Shown here piece after piece: positions 1-5,882 of a stretch of 11,253 nucleotides of DNA; position 1 is the first letter of the stretch, and each line of letters begins with the position of its first letter. The DNA lies in NCBI GenBank assembly GCA_040758525.1, contig JBFLVQ010000281.1:1-11253 (forward strand). Direction: 5' to 3'. The notes below the pieces were generated by a model. The model was not told the origin of the DNA. It made no database searches and was given only the letters and a program-made list of their open reading frames with translations. This DNA is from JBFLVQ01 sp040758525. Its GTDB lineage: Bacteria; Acidobacteriota; Blastocatellia; Chloracidobacteriales; JADJPF01. Made by a program: the position numbers and the translations under genes.

Positions 1-66
1 CGAAAGCAAAACCGCTTCTATTTCTGGAGTTGTTACTGCTTTAGCTCGCAGCGTCAGTATTGGCAT
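1..66 (-). CDS. 5' end of a gene leaving the window; TnpB/IS605 OrfB-like N-terminus (tentative)
   Basis: An ATG at 66 opens a minus-strand frame that stays open to the window edge (22 codons). The residues run MPILTLRAKA, then VTTPEIEAVLL. A beta-strand-like start followed by a T-P-E-x-x-A-x-L-L pattern resembles the first strand and helix of TnpB/IS605 OrfB proteins (compare their usual K-L-x-P-T-x-E-Q-x-x-x-L-L). An extended -10 promoter (92-100) lies at the right distance upstream, with a purine-rich AGAGAG stretch about 10 nt before the ATG. Only 22 residues are visible, so the family call is a weak pattern match. The competing reading is a plus-strand membrane-protein C-terminus at 2-127. 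If this is TnpB, the locus is bordered by an IS200/IS605-type element. Confidence 0.42.
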   Translation of the reverse strand, partial: MPILTLRAKAVTTPEIEAVLLS

Positions 67-91
67 CCTCTTTTTACTCTCTATAGCCCCT

Positions 92-100
92 ATTATACCA
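92..100 (-). promoter_or_regulatory. extended -10 promoter for the left-edge gene
   Basis: On the minus strand the sequence reads TGGTATAAT, a perfect TATAAT preceded by a TG-n extended -10 element. The predicted start of transcription, near 85, would give a leader of about 20 nt before the ATG at 66. No convincing -35 hexamer is present at 16-18 nt, as is usual for extended -10 promoters. Confidence 0.5.
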
Positions 101-121
101 CCATTAGAATTACAATGGAGG
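98..121. repeat. imperfect hairpin abutting the -10 element
   Basis: CCACCATT (98-105) and AATGGAGG (114-121) pair as seven of eight bases (one A-A mismatch) around an 8-nt loop. The dyad touches the -10 element. It could be an operator or, if the left-edge gene is tnpB, the subterminal hairpin found at the left end of IS200/IS605 elements. Both readings are inference. Confidence 0.5.
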
Positions 122-140
122 GCTTAAGTTATGCAACCTT

Positions 141-199
141 GCGAGGGGGAAATGTATCCTCTCAATAAATAAATTAAGAGGGATTATTTTCCCCCTCGC
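141..199. terminator. long stem-loop at the 3' end of the GT4 gene, possible terminator
   Basis: GCGAGGGGGA (141-150) is perfectly complementary to TCCCCCTCGC (190-199). An inner stem forms between 156-162 and 177-184 with one bulged G, closing a 14-nt loop. The structure overlaps the last codons of the glycosyltransferase. On the plus strand the inner hairpin runs into a T-rich stretch (184-190). On the minus strand, which would need the stop, no U-tract follows. It may terminate, protect the 3' end, or mark an element boundary. Confidence 0.4.
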
Positions 200-1400
200 G
201 CTCCCCGTTAGTGCTAAAAACTCGTTGATAGCTGCTGGCAAGAGCGAAGATCTGGCTTGCCATATCATGCCAGCTATGACGCCGCAATAGTGTTGCTAAT
301 GGTAGAAATTGCTCTTGCCAATAAGAGATATTAGCCCGCCAGCGAATTAATTTGGCACTAAGATCAGCGACATTCTCAGGATCGCAAAGGACCATCTCCT
401 TTAGTTCAGCACCATAACGCTCAGCTATTCCTGCCTGTCCACTTACCAGCGCAGGAATACCTCTACAGATAGCTTCCTGAACGTTTAAGCCATAAGCTTC
501 ATAACGAACTGGACTGACGAGCAGATCCGCAGCGGCTAAAAGCTCTCCCACTCTATTTGTGAACCCAAGTAGATGAATACGTCCAGCCATACCGGCTTGT
601 GCAATAGTTCTTTGCCAAGTTACCAATCCATTACCTCCACCAGCAACAATCAATTCCGCATCCCAATCTGTCTGTGTAGACAATTGCTGCCAGGCTGACC
701 AGAGGATATCTAATCCTTTATTTTGATCGTGACTTAGCGCCCCAACAAAGATTACTAATGGCCGTTCATCTACAATACCTAGCTGCGCGCGTGCCTGCAC
801 ACGCTCGGCAGGAGTAATGGCTCCCCAATTGGGATCGCTACCGAGATAGACAGTATGAACAAGGTTAGGATCTATCTTCAGATAATTGATGAGATCGCGT
901 CGTGTCCTCTGGGAATTTGCCAGCACTATACGAGCCTTACCGATCGATCTACGCTCTTGGCGCCGCGCCAACTCTTTGATCAGTCGATTTTTTGCTTTGA
1001 ACCAGAGTGGCGCACCTAGATCACTACAAGGCCAAGCATGATGTACGCTATGCACCCAGTTGATATCAGGCCAGGCACAATTGCCACCATTGACCAGTAC
1101 TCGCGCGGCTGGCCACTGATTGGTAATCTGCTTAGCTACTTGTTGACCATGCCAAGCTAATTGCCAATCACCTAGAAAGAAGGAGCCGACTGGCCGCTTC
1201 ACTTTATGCACCATTACACCCTCTTGATGATAAAAGAGCGTGTCTAGATGATGAGCAACTAAGTGAACCTGGACTCCTTGCTTGATCAGGTATTGAGCCA
1301 ATGCGGCATTGGCCTTATCCATACCACCCTGCTGATGGAAGCCGCCCGCAATCAGCACCCAAGGGGCAATCATACTGCTGCGTTTAAGTGGAGCGGCCAT
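174..1400 (-). CDS. glycosyltransferase family 4 (GT-B fold)
   Basis: A 408-aa cytosolic or membrane-associated glycosyltransferase that should move a sugar from a nucleotide donor to a growing surface glycan; donor and acceptor cannot be read from sequence. The N-terminal domain begins with a glycine-rich acceptor-side loop (GGMDKANAALA, residues 25-35). The C-terminal donor-binding domain starts near residue 212 (PLVIFVGAL) and carries the GT4 E-x7-E signature, EAYGLNVQE, with E301 and E309. Length is typical for the family. It overlaps the ligase-like gene by 17 nt, so the two are probably co-transcribed and translationally coupled. Neither the first ATG (1400) nor the second (Met10, 1373) has a clear Shine-Dalgarno; starting at Met10 would put the first beta-strand right at the N-terminus as in many relatives and would leave a 10-nt gap instead of an overlap. 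Confidence 0.9.
   Translation of the reverse strand: MAAPLKRSSMIAPWVLIAGGFHQQGGMDKANAALAQYLIKQGVQVHLVAHHLDTLFYHQEGVMVHKVKRPVGSFFLGDWQLAWHGQQVAKQITNQWPAARVLVNGGNCAWPDINWVHSVHHAWPCSDLGAPLWFKAKNRLIKELARRQERRSIGKARIVLANSQRTRRDLINYLKIDPNLVHTVYLGSDPNWGAITPAERVQARAQLGIVDERPLVIFVGALSHDQNKGLDILWSAWQQLSTQTDWDAELIVAGGGNGLVTWQRTIAQAGMAGRIHLLGFTNRVGELLAAADLLVSPVRYEAYGLNVQEAICRGIPALVSGQAGIAERYGAELKEMVLCDPENVADLSAKLIRWRANISYWQEQFLPLATLLRRHSWHDMASQIFALASSYQRVFSTNGEREGENNPS
1297..1313. repeat. inverted repeat (8+1+8) in the GT4 gene
   Basis: GCCAATGC, G, GCATTGGC, perfect. It lies in the codons for the glycine-rich N-terminal loop region (DKANAAL). Confidence 0.9.
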
Positions 1401-2730
1401 ATTGCCGTGCCAGGACTGGCTCTCTAACTAGACGAGGCGCTGTGCGGTTATCAGTAACGGTTGTCTGTCGTACCGTAATCCAACCAGCACAGAGCAGAAT
1501 AAAACAGGTTTGTGGGACAGAAGTAAGCAGCCCCACTCCCAACCAAGCGCCACAGAAATATATGGCACTAGCAAACCAGGCCAATCGCCGGCTTAAATAC
1601 CAAGTTTCACGTCGGCTAATTGTTCGACGAGTGAAGATCCAAACGATAAATACAATCCAAAGAAAGAGTCCTGGTATTCCCTGCTCTAGCATGATACGGG
1701 CAAACTCATTCTCCATACCTACCGGATCTCTAATCAGATCCTGTAAAAAGTAGGGTATGCTGGTGCCGCCTCCACCTAGACCATTACCCATTGGGTAATT
1801 GGCGGCTAATGTGAAAAAGTCCATATTTACACTACCTGCCACTCGTTCTGCAACATAACCAGTATCCTGTAGTGTCAAGAATCGCTGTAATCTCTCTTCA
1901 CTGGAAACAACCCAGCCCACTCCTATCAGCATTATGATCCAACCAAAACGAGCCACTGGCTTCAATTGACCGGATAGTGTAGTGATCACCAGTAGTAAAG
2001 CCAGTATTAACATATGCACACGTGCTGCGGCCATAAAGACGCCCAAGAGGGCTGCCATTAGCGCAGCCGCAATCAGATACCCTTGCCATTTGGTAGCACG
2101 TCTTTGTACCCATGCTCCTACCAACAATGGCAGTGTCATAACCATAGTTCCGCTATAAGCATGTGCACTAGTAAAGATAGAGGGAATACGATAGGCAGTA
2201 AAATTGGCTACGTCCTTACTACGATAGATCAACTCTGTAACTGCACTGTAAGGGTAGAACTTCTCGACTCCTAGGAAAAATTCTGCGATTGCAAAAGCAA
2301 AAGCGATCAAATTTAACACCGCGACCCCTAAAGTGAGTTTATAAAGGTCCTCTCCTTCTAAGCGGGCGCCAAAGATAAGAAAGGGTAACAAGAAGATATT
2401 ACCTCGCAAACCTACCAATTGTACTAGAGGGTCTTGTAGAGGCACCAAGAACATCAATAACGGCCAACCAATCAACAGAATTAACCAGTTCTTAAGAGGT
2501 TGTATCTGTGCACGTTGCTCCGGACGCAAAACACGGAAAAGTTGGGCGCCATAAAGTCCCACTGCGCCAGCATCAAAAATGAAGTGAGAGAAAGTCTCAA
2601 CAAAATTGGCGCGTAGAATTCCGTAAAGATAGCCAATCGCTAGCACTGCAATCAGACCTGCGACCAGAGAACGGCGGCCAAGCTTATAGCAGATTGCAAA
2701 TGCCAGGCAACATAAGAATATTGATGTCAT
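1384..2730 (-). CDS. O-antigen ligase/polymerase-like polytopic membrane protein (Wzy_C family)
   Basis: A polytopic inner-membrane protein, 448 aa from the start chosen here. Roughly ten or more hydrophobic segments are spread over the length. A long soluble, presumably periplasmic loop (about residues 275-345 here) contains NYPMGNGLGGGG and is followed by ENEFARIMLEQGIPGLFLW, the layout of O-antigen ligase/polymerase (Wzy_C) proteins. Such proteins polymerise lipid-linked repeat units or ligate glycan to an acceptor; which applies cannot be told from sequence. The longest frame begins at a TTG (2748), but ATG 2730 has a strong AAGGGAG ribosome-binding site 8 nt upstream, which itself lies inside the longer version, so 2730 is preferred. 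It is first in a two-gene minus-strand unit with the GT4 gene and divergent from the dehydrogenase operon. Confidence 0.88.
   Translation of the reverse strand: MTSIFLCCLAFAICYKLGRRSLVAGLIAVLAIGYLYGILRANFVETFSHFIFDAGAVGLYGAQLFRVLRPEQRAQIQPLKNWLILLIGWPLLMFLVPLQDPLVQLVGLRGNIFLLPFLIFGARLEGEDLYKLTLGVAVLNLIAFAFAIAEFFLGVEKFYPYSAVTELIYRSKDVANFTAYRIPSIFTSAHAYSGTMVMTLPLLVGAWVQRRATKWQGYLIAAALMAALLGVFMAAARVHMLILALLLVITTLSGQLKPVARFGWIIMLIGVGWVVSSEERLQRFLTLQDTGYVAERVAGSVNMDFFTLAANYPMGNGLGGGGTSIPYFLQDLIRDPVGMENEFARIMLEQGIPGLFLWIVFIVWIFTRRTISRRETWYLSRRLAWFASAIYFCGAWLGVGLLTSVPQTCFILLCAGWITVRQTTVTDNRTAPRLVREPVLARQYGRST
1783..1799. repeat. inverted repeat (8+1+8) in the ligase gene
   Basis: ATTACCCA, T, TGGGTAAT, perfect. 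It lies in the codons for NYPMGN at the conserved large-loop motif. Confidence 0.9.
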
Positions 2731-2738
2731 TACGGCGG

Positions 2739-2745
2739 CTCCCTT
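2739..2745 (-). promoter_or_regulatory. ribosome-binding site that fixes the ligase start at 2730
   Basis: The minus strand reads AAGGGAG followed by 8 nt and ATG (2730). The spacing is ideal and argues against the upstream TTG at 2748 as start. Confidence 0.75.
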
Positions 2746-2774
2746 CAACTAAAGCCCATGATTGCGGTGGTCTC

Positions 2775-2804
2775 AGTATACTATAACAACCCAACTGGTT
2801 TGAA
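2775..2804 (-). promoter_or_regulatory. candidate promoter of the ligase/GT4 unit
   Basis: On the minus strand TTCAAA (2804-2799) lies 18 nt before TATACT (2780-2775). The -10 matches five of six consensus bases, the -35 four of six. The -10 forms part of the perfect 8-bp palindrome AGTATACT (2775-2782). Weak but suitably placed, about 45 nt before ATG 2730. Confidence 0.35.
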
Positions 2805-2813
2805 CGCTCAACC

Positions 2814-2880
2814 GTGGTATGTACCAATTATCTCTTGACTCTGCTACTTTATTGCGTACACTCCACTGTTGATATACCAC
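2814..2880. repeat. inverted half-sites flanking the operon promoter
   Basis: GTGGTAT (2814-2820) and ATACCAC (2874-2880) are perfect reverse complements 60 nt apart, one upstream of the -35 and one just downstream of the -10. The left copy also sits in a local dyad, TGGTA-TG-TACCA (2815-2826). This is the layout of paired operators; a regulator is not identified. Confidence 0.35.
2835..2862 (+). promoter_or_regulatory. sigma70-type promoter of the four-gene sugar operon
   Basis: TTGACT (2835-2840), a 16-nt spacer and TACACT (2857-2862) match the -35 and -10 consensus at five and four of six positions. The expected transcript start is near 2869, leaving a leader of about 37 nt before the ATG at 2906. 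A GGAG (2892-2895) 10 nt before the start codon is the likely ribosome-binding site. Confidence 0.5.
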
Positions 2881-2905
2881 TTTTATCTGACGGAGATCTA
2901 AACTC

Positions 2906-4135
2906 ATGGAACGGGTGGCGGCGCCCTCGCTGGTAGGCCAGCGCGAGGCTGTCAAGACACTCAATATCGCTATTATTGGCGGTTGCGGCCATGTTGGCTT
3001 GCCATTAGGGCTATTCTTCGCCGACGGTGGCCATCATGTTACATTAATAGATACCGATCCAGCTCGTGTGGCAGCCGTTCAGGCGGGCGAGATGCCATTT
3101 TGCGAAAATGGCGGTGAGCCAGCATTAATACGTAATCTAGCTAATCAGCGGTTGCAAGTAACTACTCAACTAGATCTCTTACCAACACAAGATATCGTTG
3201 TTGTTACAATCGGCACACCGGTAGATGAATTTCTTGATCCTGAAGTGCGTAGCTTCGATCGTGCTATGCAACCAGTGCTTGACTATATGTGTAGTGGTCA
3301 GTTGCTGCTACTACGCAGCACTGTCTTTCCTGGTGTTACAGATCGCCTGAGCCGCTTTATTGCTGAGCGTGACCTAGGCATTGATCTCACCTATTGCCCT
3401 GAAAGAATCGCACAAGGATATGCTATAGAGGAGTTGGTAAAGCTTCCCCAGATTATCTCAGGCACCACTCCCAGGGCAGTGGCTCGCGCCGCTGCGCTCT
3501 TTACTTCATTAGGTGTACGTGTCATTGAATTGCGGCCAATTGAGGCAGAACTAGCTAAACTTTTTTCGAACTCTTATCGCTATATCAGCTTTGCCATCTC
3601 TAACCAATTTTACATGATTGCCGAGAAGTTCGGCGCTGATTTCGCTAGTATTCATAAAGCCGTTACCACCGACTACCCACGTATGGCTGGCTTTGCTGGC
3701 GCCGGCTTTGCTGGTGGGCCTTGTCTACTCAAGGATACTATGCAGTTGGCGGCATTCAATCATAATACTTTTGCGCTTGGCCAGGCTGCGATGATGGTTA
3801 ATGAAGGGCTGCCAGGCTTTGTAATTGAGCGCCTGAAAGCCAATCGCGATCTATCATGTGACACAGTTGGTATTCTTGGTATGGCTTTTAAGGGCAACTG
3901 TGATGATCCTCGCAGTTCACTCTCTTACAAGTTGCGTAAGATCCTCTCGCTTGAATGTCGGCGTGTGCTCTGTACCGACCCTTATGTTAAAGATCCATCT
4001 TTTGTTACACTAGAAACAACTCTGGCTGAAGCCGATATACTGATCATAGGCGCTTGTCATGATCAGTATCGTGAACTTAATACCGATAAGCCTCTCGTCG
4101 ATATCTTCAATTTCACCAAAAGGAACAATTTATGA
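2906..4135 (+). CDS. nucleotide-sugar dehydrogenase (UDP-glucose/GDP-mannose dehydrogenase family)
   Basis: Oxidises C6 of a nucleotide sugar to the uronic acid in two NAD+-dependent steps in the cytosol. The 409-aa protein shows the Rossmann motif GGCGHVG (25-31), the TIGTPVDE loop (101-108), STVFPG (138-143), YCPERIAQG (163-171), and the active-site segment GGPCLLKDT with nucleophile C273. The C-terminal domain holds FKGNCDDPRSS (328-338). The substrate (UDP-glucose, UDP-ManNAc or another) is not decided by these motifs. About 18 N-terminal residues precede the usual family start. They are encoded by unusually GC-rich DNA that can fold into a hairpin (2925-2948), so the true start may lie further in, although no better ATG exists. 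First gene of the operon; its stop overlaps the next ATG by 4 nt. Confidence 0.92.
   Translation: MERVAAPSLVGQREAVKTLNIAIIGGCGHVGLPLGLFFADGGHHVTLIDTDPARVAAVQAGEMPFCENGGEPALIRNLANQRLQVTTQLDLLPTQDIVVVTIGTPVDEFLDPEVRSFDRAMQPVLDYMCSGQLLLLRSTVFPGVTDRLSRFIAERDLGIDLTYCPERIAQGYAIEELVKLPQIISGTTPRAVARAAALFTSLGVRVIELRPIEAELAKLFSNSYRYISFAISNQFYMIAEKFGADFASIHKAVTTDYPRMAGFAGAGFAGGPCLLKDTMQLAAFNHNTFALGQAAMMVNEGLPGFVIERLKANRDLSCDTVGILGMAFKGNCDDPRSSLSYKLRKILSLECRRVLCTDPYVKDPSFVTLETTLAEADILIIGACHDQYRELNTDKPLVDIFNFTKRNNL
2925..2948 (+). promoter_or_regulatory. hairpin in the first codons of the dehydrogenase
   Basis: CCTCGCTGG (2925-2933) pairs with CCA (2938-2940) plus GCGAGG (2943-2948): nine base pairs with a 2-nt bulge and a TAGG loop. 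It starts 19 nt into the coding sequence, where mRNA structure can slow initiation. A regulatory role is inferred. Confidence 0.4.
3094..3112. repeat. perfect triloop inverted repeat (8+3+8) inside the dehydrogenase
   Basis: GCCATTTT, GCG, AAAATGGC. Lies in the codons for MPFCENGG. Part of the window-wide excess of short-loop inverted repeats; no function assigned. Confidence 0.85.
4037..4069. repeat. perfect 11-bp inverted repeat with 11-nt spacer near the dehydrogenase 3' end
   Basis: ATACTGATCAT (4037-4047) and ATGATCAGTAT (4059-4069) are perfect complements; two further pairs are possible past a 2-nt bulge. It lies about 65 nt before the dehydrogenase stop and ahead of the epimerase start. 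No U-tract follows, so it is not an intrinsic terminator. Two GATC-centred TGATCA sites sit in the arms. Confidence 0.85.
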
Positions 4136-5154
4136 AGGTGCTGGTAACAGGCGCCGCAGGATTTATAGGTGGTTATGTAGTAGAGGAGTTGCTGACCGCT
4201 GGTTATGAAGTAATAGGGCTAGATAATTTCTCCAAATACGGTCAACTACATCAATCTAGCGAGGCAAATTCACGCTATCGCTTGGTGCGTGGCGATGCCA
4301 AGGATCTAAATCTCTTGAAAGAATTGCTTGCTGATTGCGATCATCTGATCGCGGGCGCAGCAATGATTGGTGGGATATCCTACTTCCACACTTTTGCTTT
4401 TGATCTGCTAGCCGAGAATGAACGTATTACCTCAACCACCTTTGAAGCGGCAATTCATGCACATAGGCATGCCCATTTACAGAAGATCACAGTAATATCT
4501 TCCTCTATGGTATTTGAGAACGCGATAAACTTTCCTACCGAAGAAGGTGAACAGAGGCGCTGTCCACCACCATCTTCGACCTATGGATTTCAGAAACTGG
4601 CAGTCGAGTATTTTGCTCAAGGTGCGCATGAACAGCACCGGCTGCCTTACACAATCGCTCGCCCTTTCAACTGTGTTGGTATAGGTGAACGGCGGGCACG
4701 CTCAGATAAGGAGATCTTGTCTGGCAATATCAAGCTGGCGATGAGCCATGTTGTACCAGATTTGGTACAAAAAGTTTTGAAGGGACAAGATCCTTTACAT
4801 ATATTGGGAGATGGCGGGCAGGTACGCCATTACACTTATGGAGGCGATCTAGCACGCGGTATACGGCTCTGTATGGAGCATCCAGCAGCACTCAATCAAG
4901 ATTTTAATCTTTCTACCCCAAGGTCTACTACTGTACTGGAACTAGCAGAATTGATCTGGAGAAAGATTCACGATGCAGAACGGCCTTTCTCTTATGTCTC
5001 AGATGAACCGTTCCGCTACGATGTGCGCTATAGGGTGCCTTCTGTAGAAAAGGCTCAGCGGTTACTGGGATTTACTGCAACCACCGAACTGGATCAGATC
5101 CTTGATGAGGTTATTCCCTGGATCAAGGAACAGATTCAACTAGGAACAATCTAA
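4132..5154 (+). CDS. NAD-dependent epimerase/dehydratase (extended SDR)
   Basis: A 340-aa extended short-chain dehydrogenase/reductase acting on a nucleotide sugar, probably as epimerase, dehydratase or decarboxylase in series with the upstream dehydrogenase. The nucleotide-binding motif TGAAGFIGG spans residues 6-14, with D31 at the end of the second strand binding the NAD ribose. The catalytic set is visible: SSS (123-125) and Y151-x3-K155 in STYGFQKLA. RPFNCVG (177-183) and the RVPSVEKAQRLLGF segment (301-314) are typical of UDP-sugar epimerase relatives. The reaction and substrate are not fixed by sequence alone. ATGA overlap with the dehydrogenase and an AAGGA ribosome-binding site 7 nt before the ATG show tight coupling. 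Several inverted repeats lie within the coding sequence (4337-4352, 4751-4770, 5099-5129). Confidence 0.92.
   Translation: MKVLVTGAAGFIGGYVVEELLTAGYEVIGLDNFSKYGQLHQSSEANSRYRLVRGDAKDLNLLKELLADCDHLIAGAAMIGGISYFHTFAFDLLAENERITSTTFEAAIHAHRHAHLQKITVISSSMVFENAINFPTEEGEQRRCPPPSSTYGFQKLAVEYFAQGAHEQHRLPYTIARPFNCVGIGERRARSDKEILSGNIKLAMSHVVPDLVQKVLKGQDPLHILGDGGQVRHYTYGGDLARGIRLCMEHPAALNQDFNLSTPRSTTVLELAELIWRKIHDAERPFSYVSDEPFRYDVRYRVPSVEKAQRLLGFTATTELDQILDEVIPWIKEQIQLGTI
4337..4352. repeat. inverted repeat (7+2+7) in the epimerase gene
   Basis: GCGATCA, TC, TGATCGC. The perfect arms can be extended by two G-T pairs. Present in the codons for DCDHLIAG. Confidence 0.8.
4751..4770. repeat. inverted repeat (8+4+8) in the epimerase gene
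   Basis: TTGTACCA, GATT, TGGTACAA, perfect, followed by an A-rich run. It would make a stable tetraloop hairpin in the transcript. No function is evident. Confidence 0.85.
5099..5129. repeat. inverted repeat (8+15+8) at the 3' end of the epimerase gene
   Basis: TCCTTGAT (5099-5106) and ATCAAGGA (5122-5129), with a possible inner 3-bp stem. It ends 25 nt before the stop codon and shortly before the weakly initiated GT2 gene, so an effect on coupling is conceivable but unsupported. Confidence 0.7.
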
Positions 5155-5165
5155 ACGGTCTTGCT

Positions 5166-5882
5166 GTGGCAGATGCGCTTTCATTGATCGTGCCAGTTTA
5201 TAATGAGGCAGAGAACTTCCCCGCTCTTGTGGCAGAAGTTGAGCGATATATCCCACCACCATTTGTTATGTATATGGTGTATGACTTTAACGAGGACTCT
5301 ACCGTGCCCGTTGCTCATGCGCTTGCTCACAACCGCCCTTGGTTGCGATTGCTCAAAAATGATCTAGGCCGTGGTGTTGTATACGCAATCAAAGCCGGCT
5401 TCCATACCGTTGGACAAGGCCCTGCACTTGTTATTATGGCTGATCTATCAGATGATCTTAGCGTTGTGCCAAGTATGCTCTCACTCTATCAACAAGGTTA
5501 CCGTATTGTCTGTCCTAGTCGCTATATGCGTGGTGGTAAGCAGCTTGGCGGGCCATTGCTAAAACAGTTACTGAGTCGTGCTGCTGGTCTGTCTCTACAT
5601 CTATTGGCCGGCTTTCCTATCCATGATGCCACTAATAACTTCCGACTTTATGATGCTGCATTAGTGAATGAACTAGGAATTGAGAGTACAGGTGGTTTTG
5701 AACTGGCATTAGAGATTACTGCCAAAGCATTTCGTCGCGGTGTAAAAATTACTGAGGTGCCAGCCACTTGGCGAGATCGTACGGCTGGTGAATCGAAGTT
5801 CCAACTGCGTAAATGGCTGCCAAAATATCTACACTGGTATTTATATGCGCTAGGGGGCAGACATGATCGGAGAGAGCAATGA
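5166..5882 (+). CDS. glycosyltransferase family 2, dolichyl-phosphate mannose synthase-like
   Basis: A 238-aa GT-A fold enzyme that probably transfers a sugar from a nucleotide donor, in relatives often to a polyprenyl phosphate on the cytosolic face of the membrane. It opens with SLIVPVYNEAENF (6-18), the GT2 signature. The usual DDGSxDxT is replaced by YDFNEDST (39-46), and the metal-binding segment reads MADLSDD (91-97). The HDATNNFRLY stretch (153-162) and ATWRDRTAGESKF (200-212) match DPM1-like relatives. There is no C-terminal membrane helix, unlike many bacterial homologues. The start is a GTG 11 nt after the epimerase stop with no clear Shine-Dalgarno, so translation probably depends on reinitiation. 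The stop overlaps the next ATG by 4 nt. Confidence 0.9.
   Translation: MADALSLIVPVYNEAENFPALVAEVERYIPPPFVMYMVYDFNEDSTVPVAHALAHNRPWLRLLKNDLGRGVVYAIKAGFHTVGQGPALVIMADLSDDLSVVPSMLSLYQQGYRIVCPSRYMRGGKQLGGPLLKQLLSRAAGLSLHLLAGFPIHDATNNFRLYDAALVNELGIESTGGFELALEITAKAFRRGVKITEVPATWRDRTAGESKFQLRKWLPKYLHWYLYALGGRHDRREQ

Noticed and set aside
2..127. Plus-strand open frame to a TAA at 125-127, reading like the end of a membrane protein (SIGILFLLSIAPIIPP).
   Set aside because: It is antisense to the minus-strand ATG frame, which has a perfect extended -10 promoter and a plausible start. Not excluded; kept as the main alternative for the left edge.
1388..1753. 121-codon plus-strand frame opposite the ligase gene.
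   Set aside because: Shadow of a clear membrane-protein gene; its composition is rich in R, S and Q with no recognisable domain and no ribosome-binding site.
3689..3714. Direct repeat GGCTTTGCTGG, 15 nt apart, next to the dehydrogenase active site (AGFAG twice).
   Set aside because: The Gly/Ala-rich AGF-x-G-x-GF-x-x-GPC segment is, as I recall, normal for this family, so a recent duplication is not needed.
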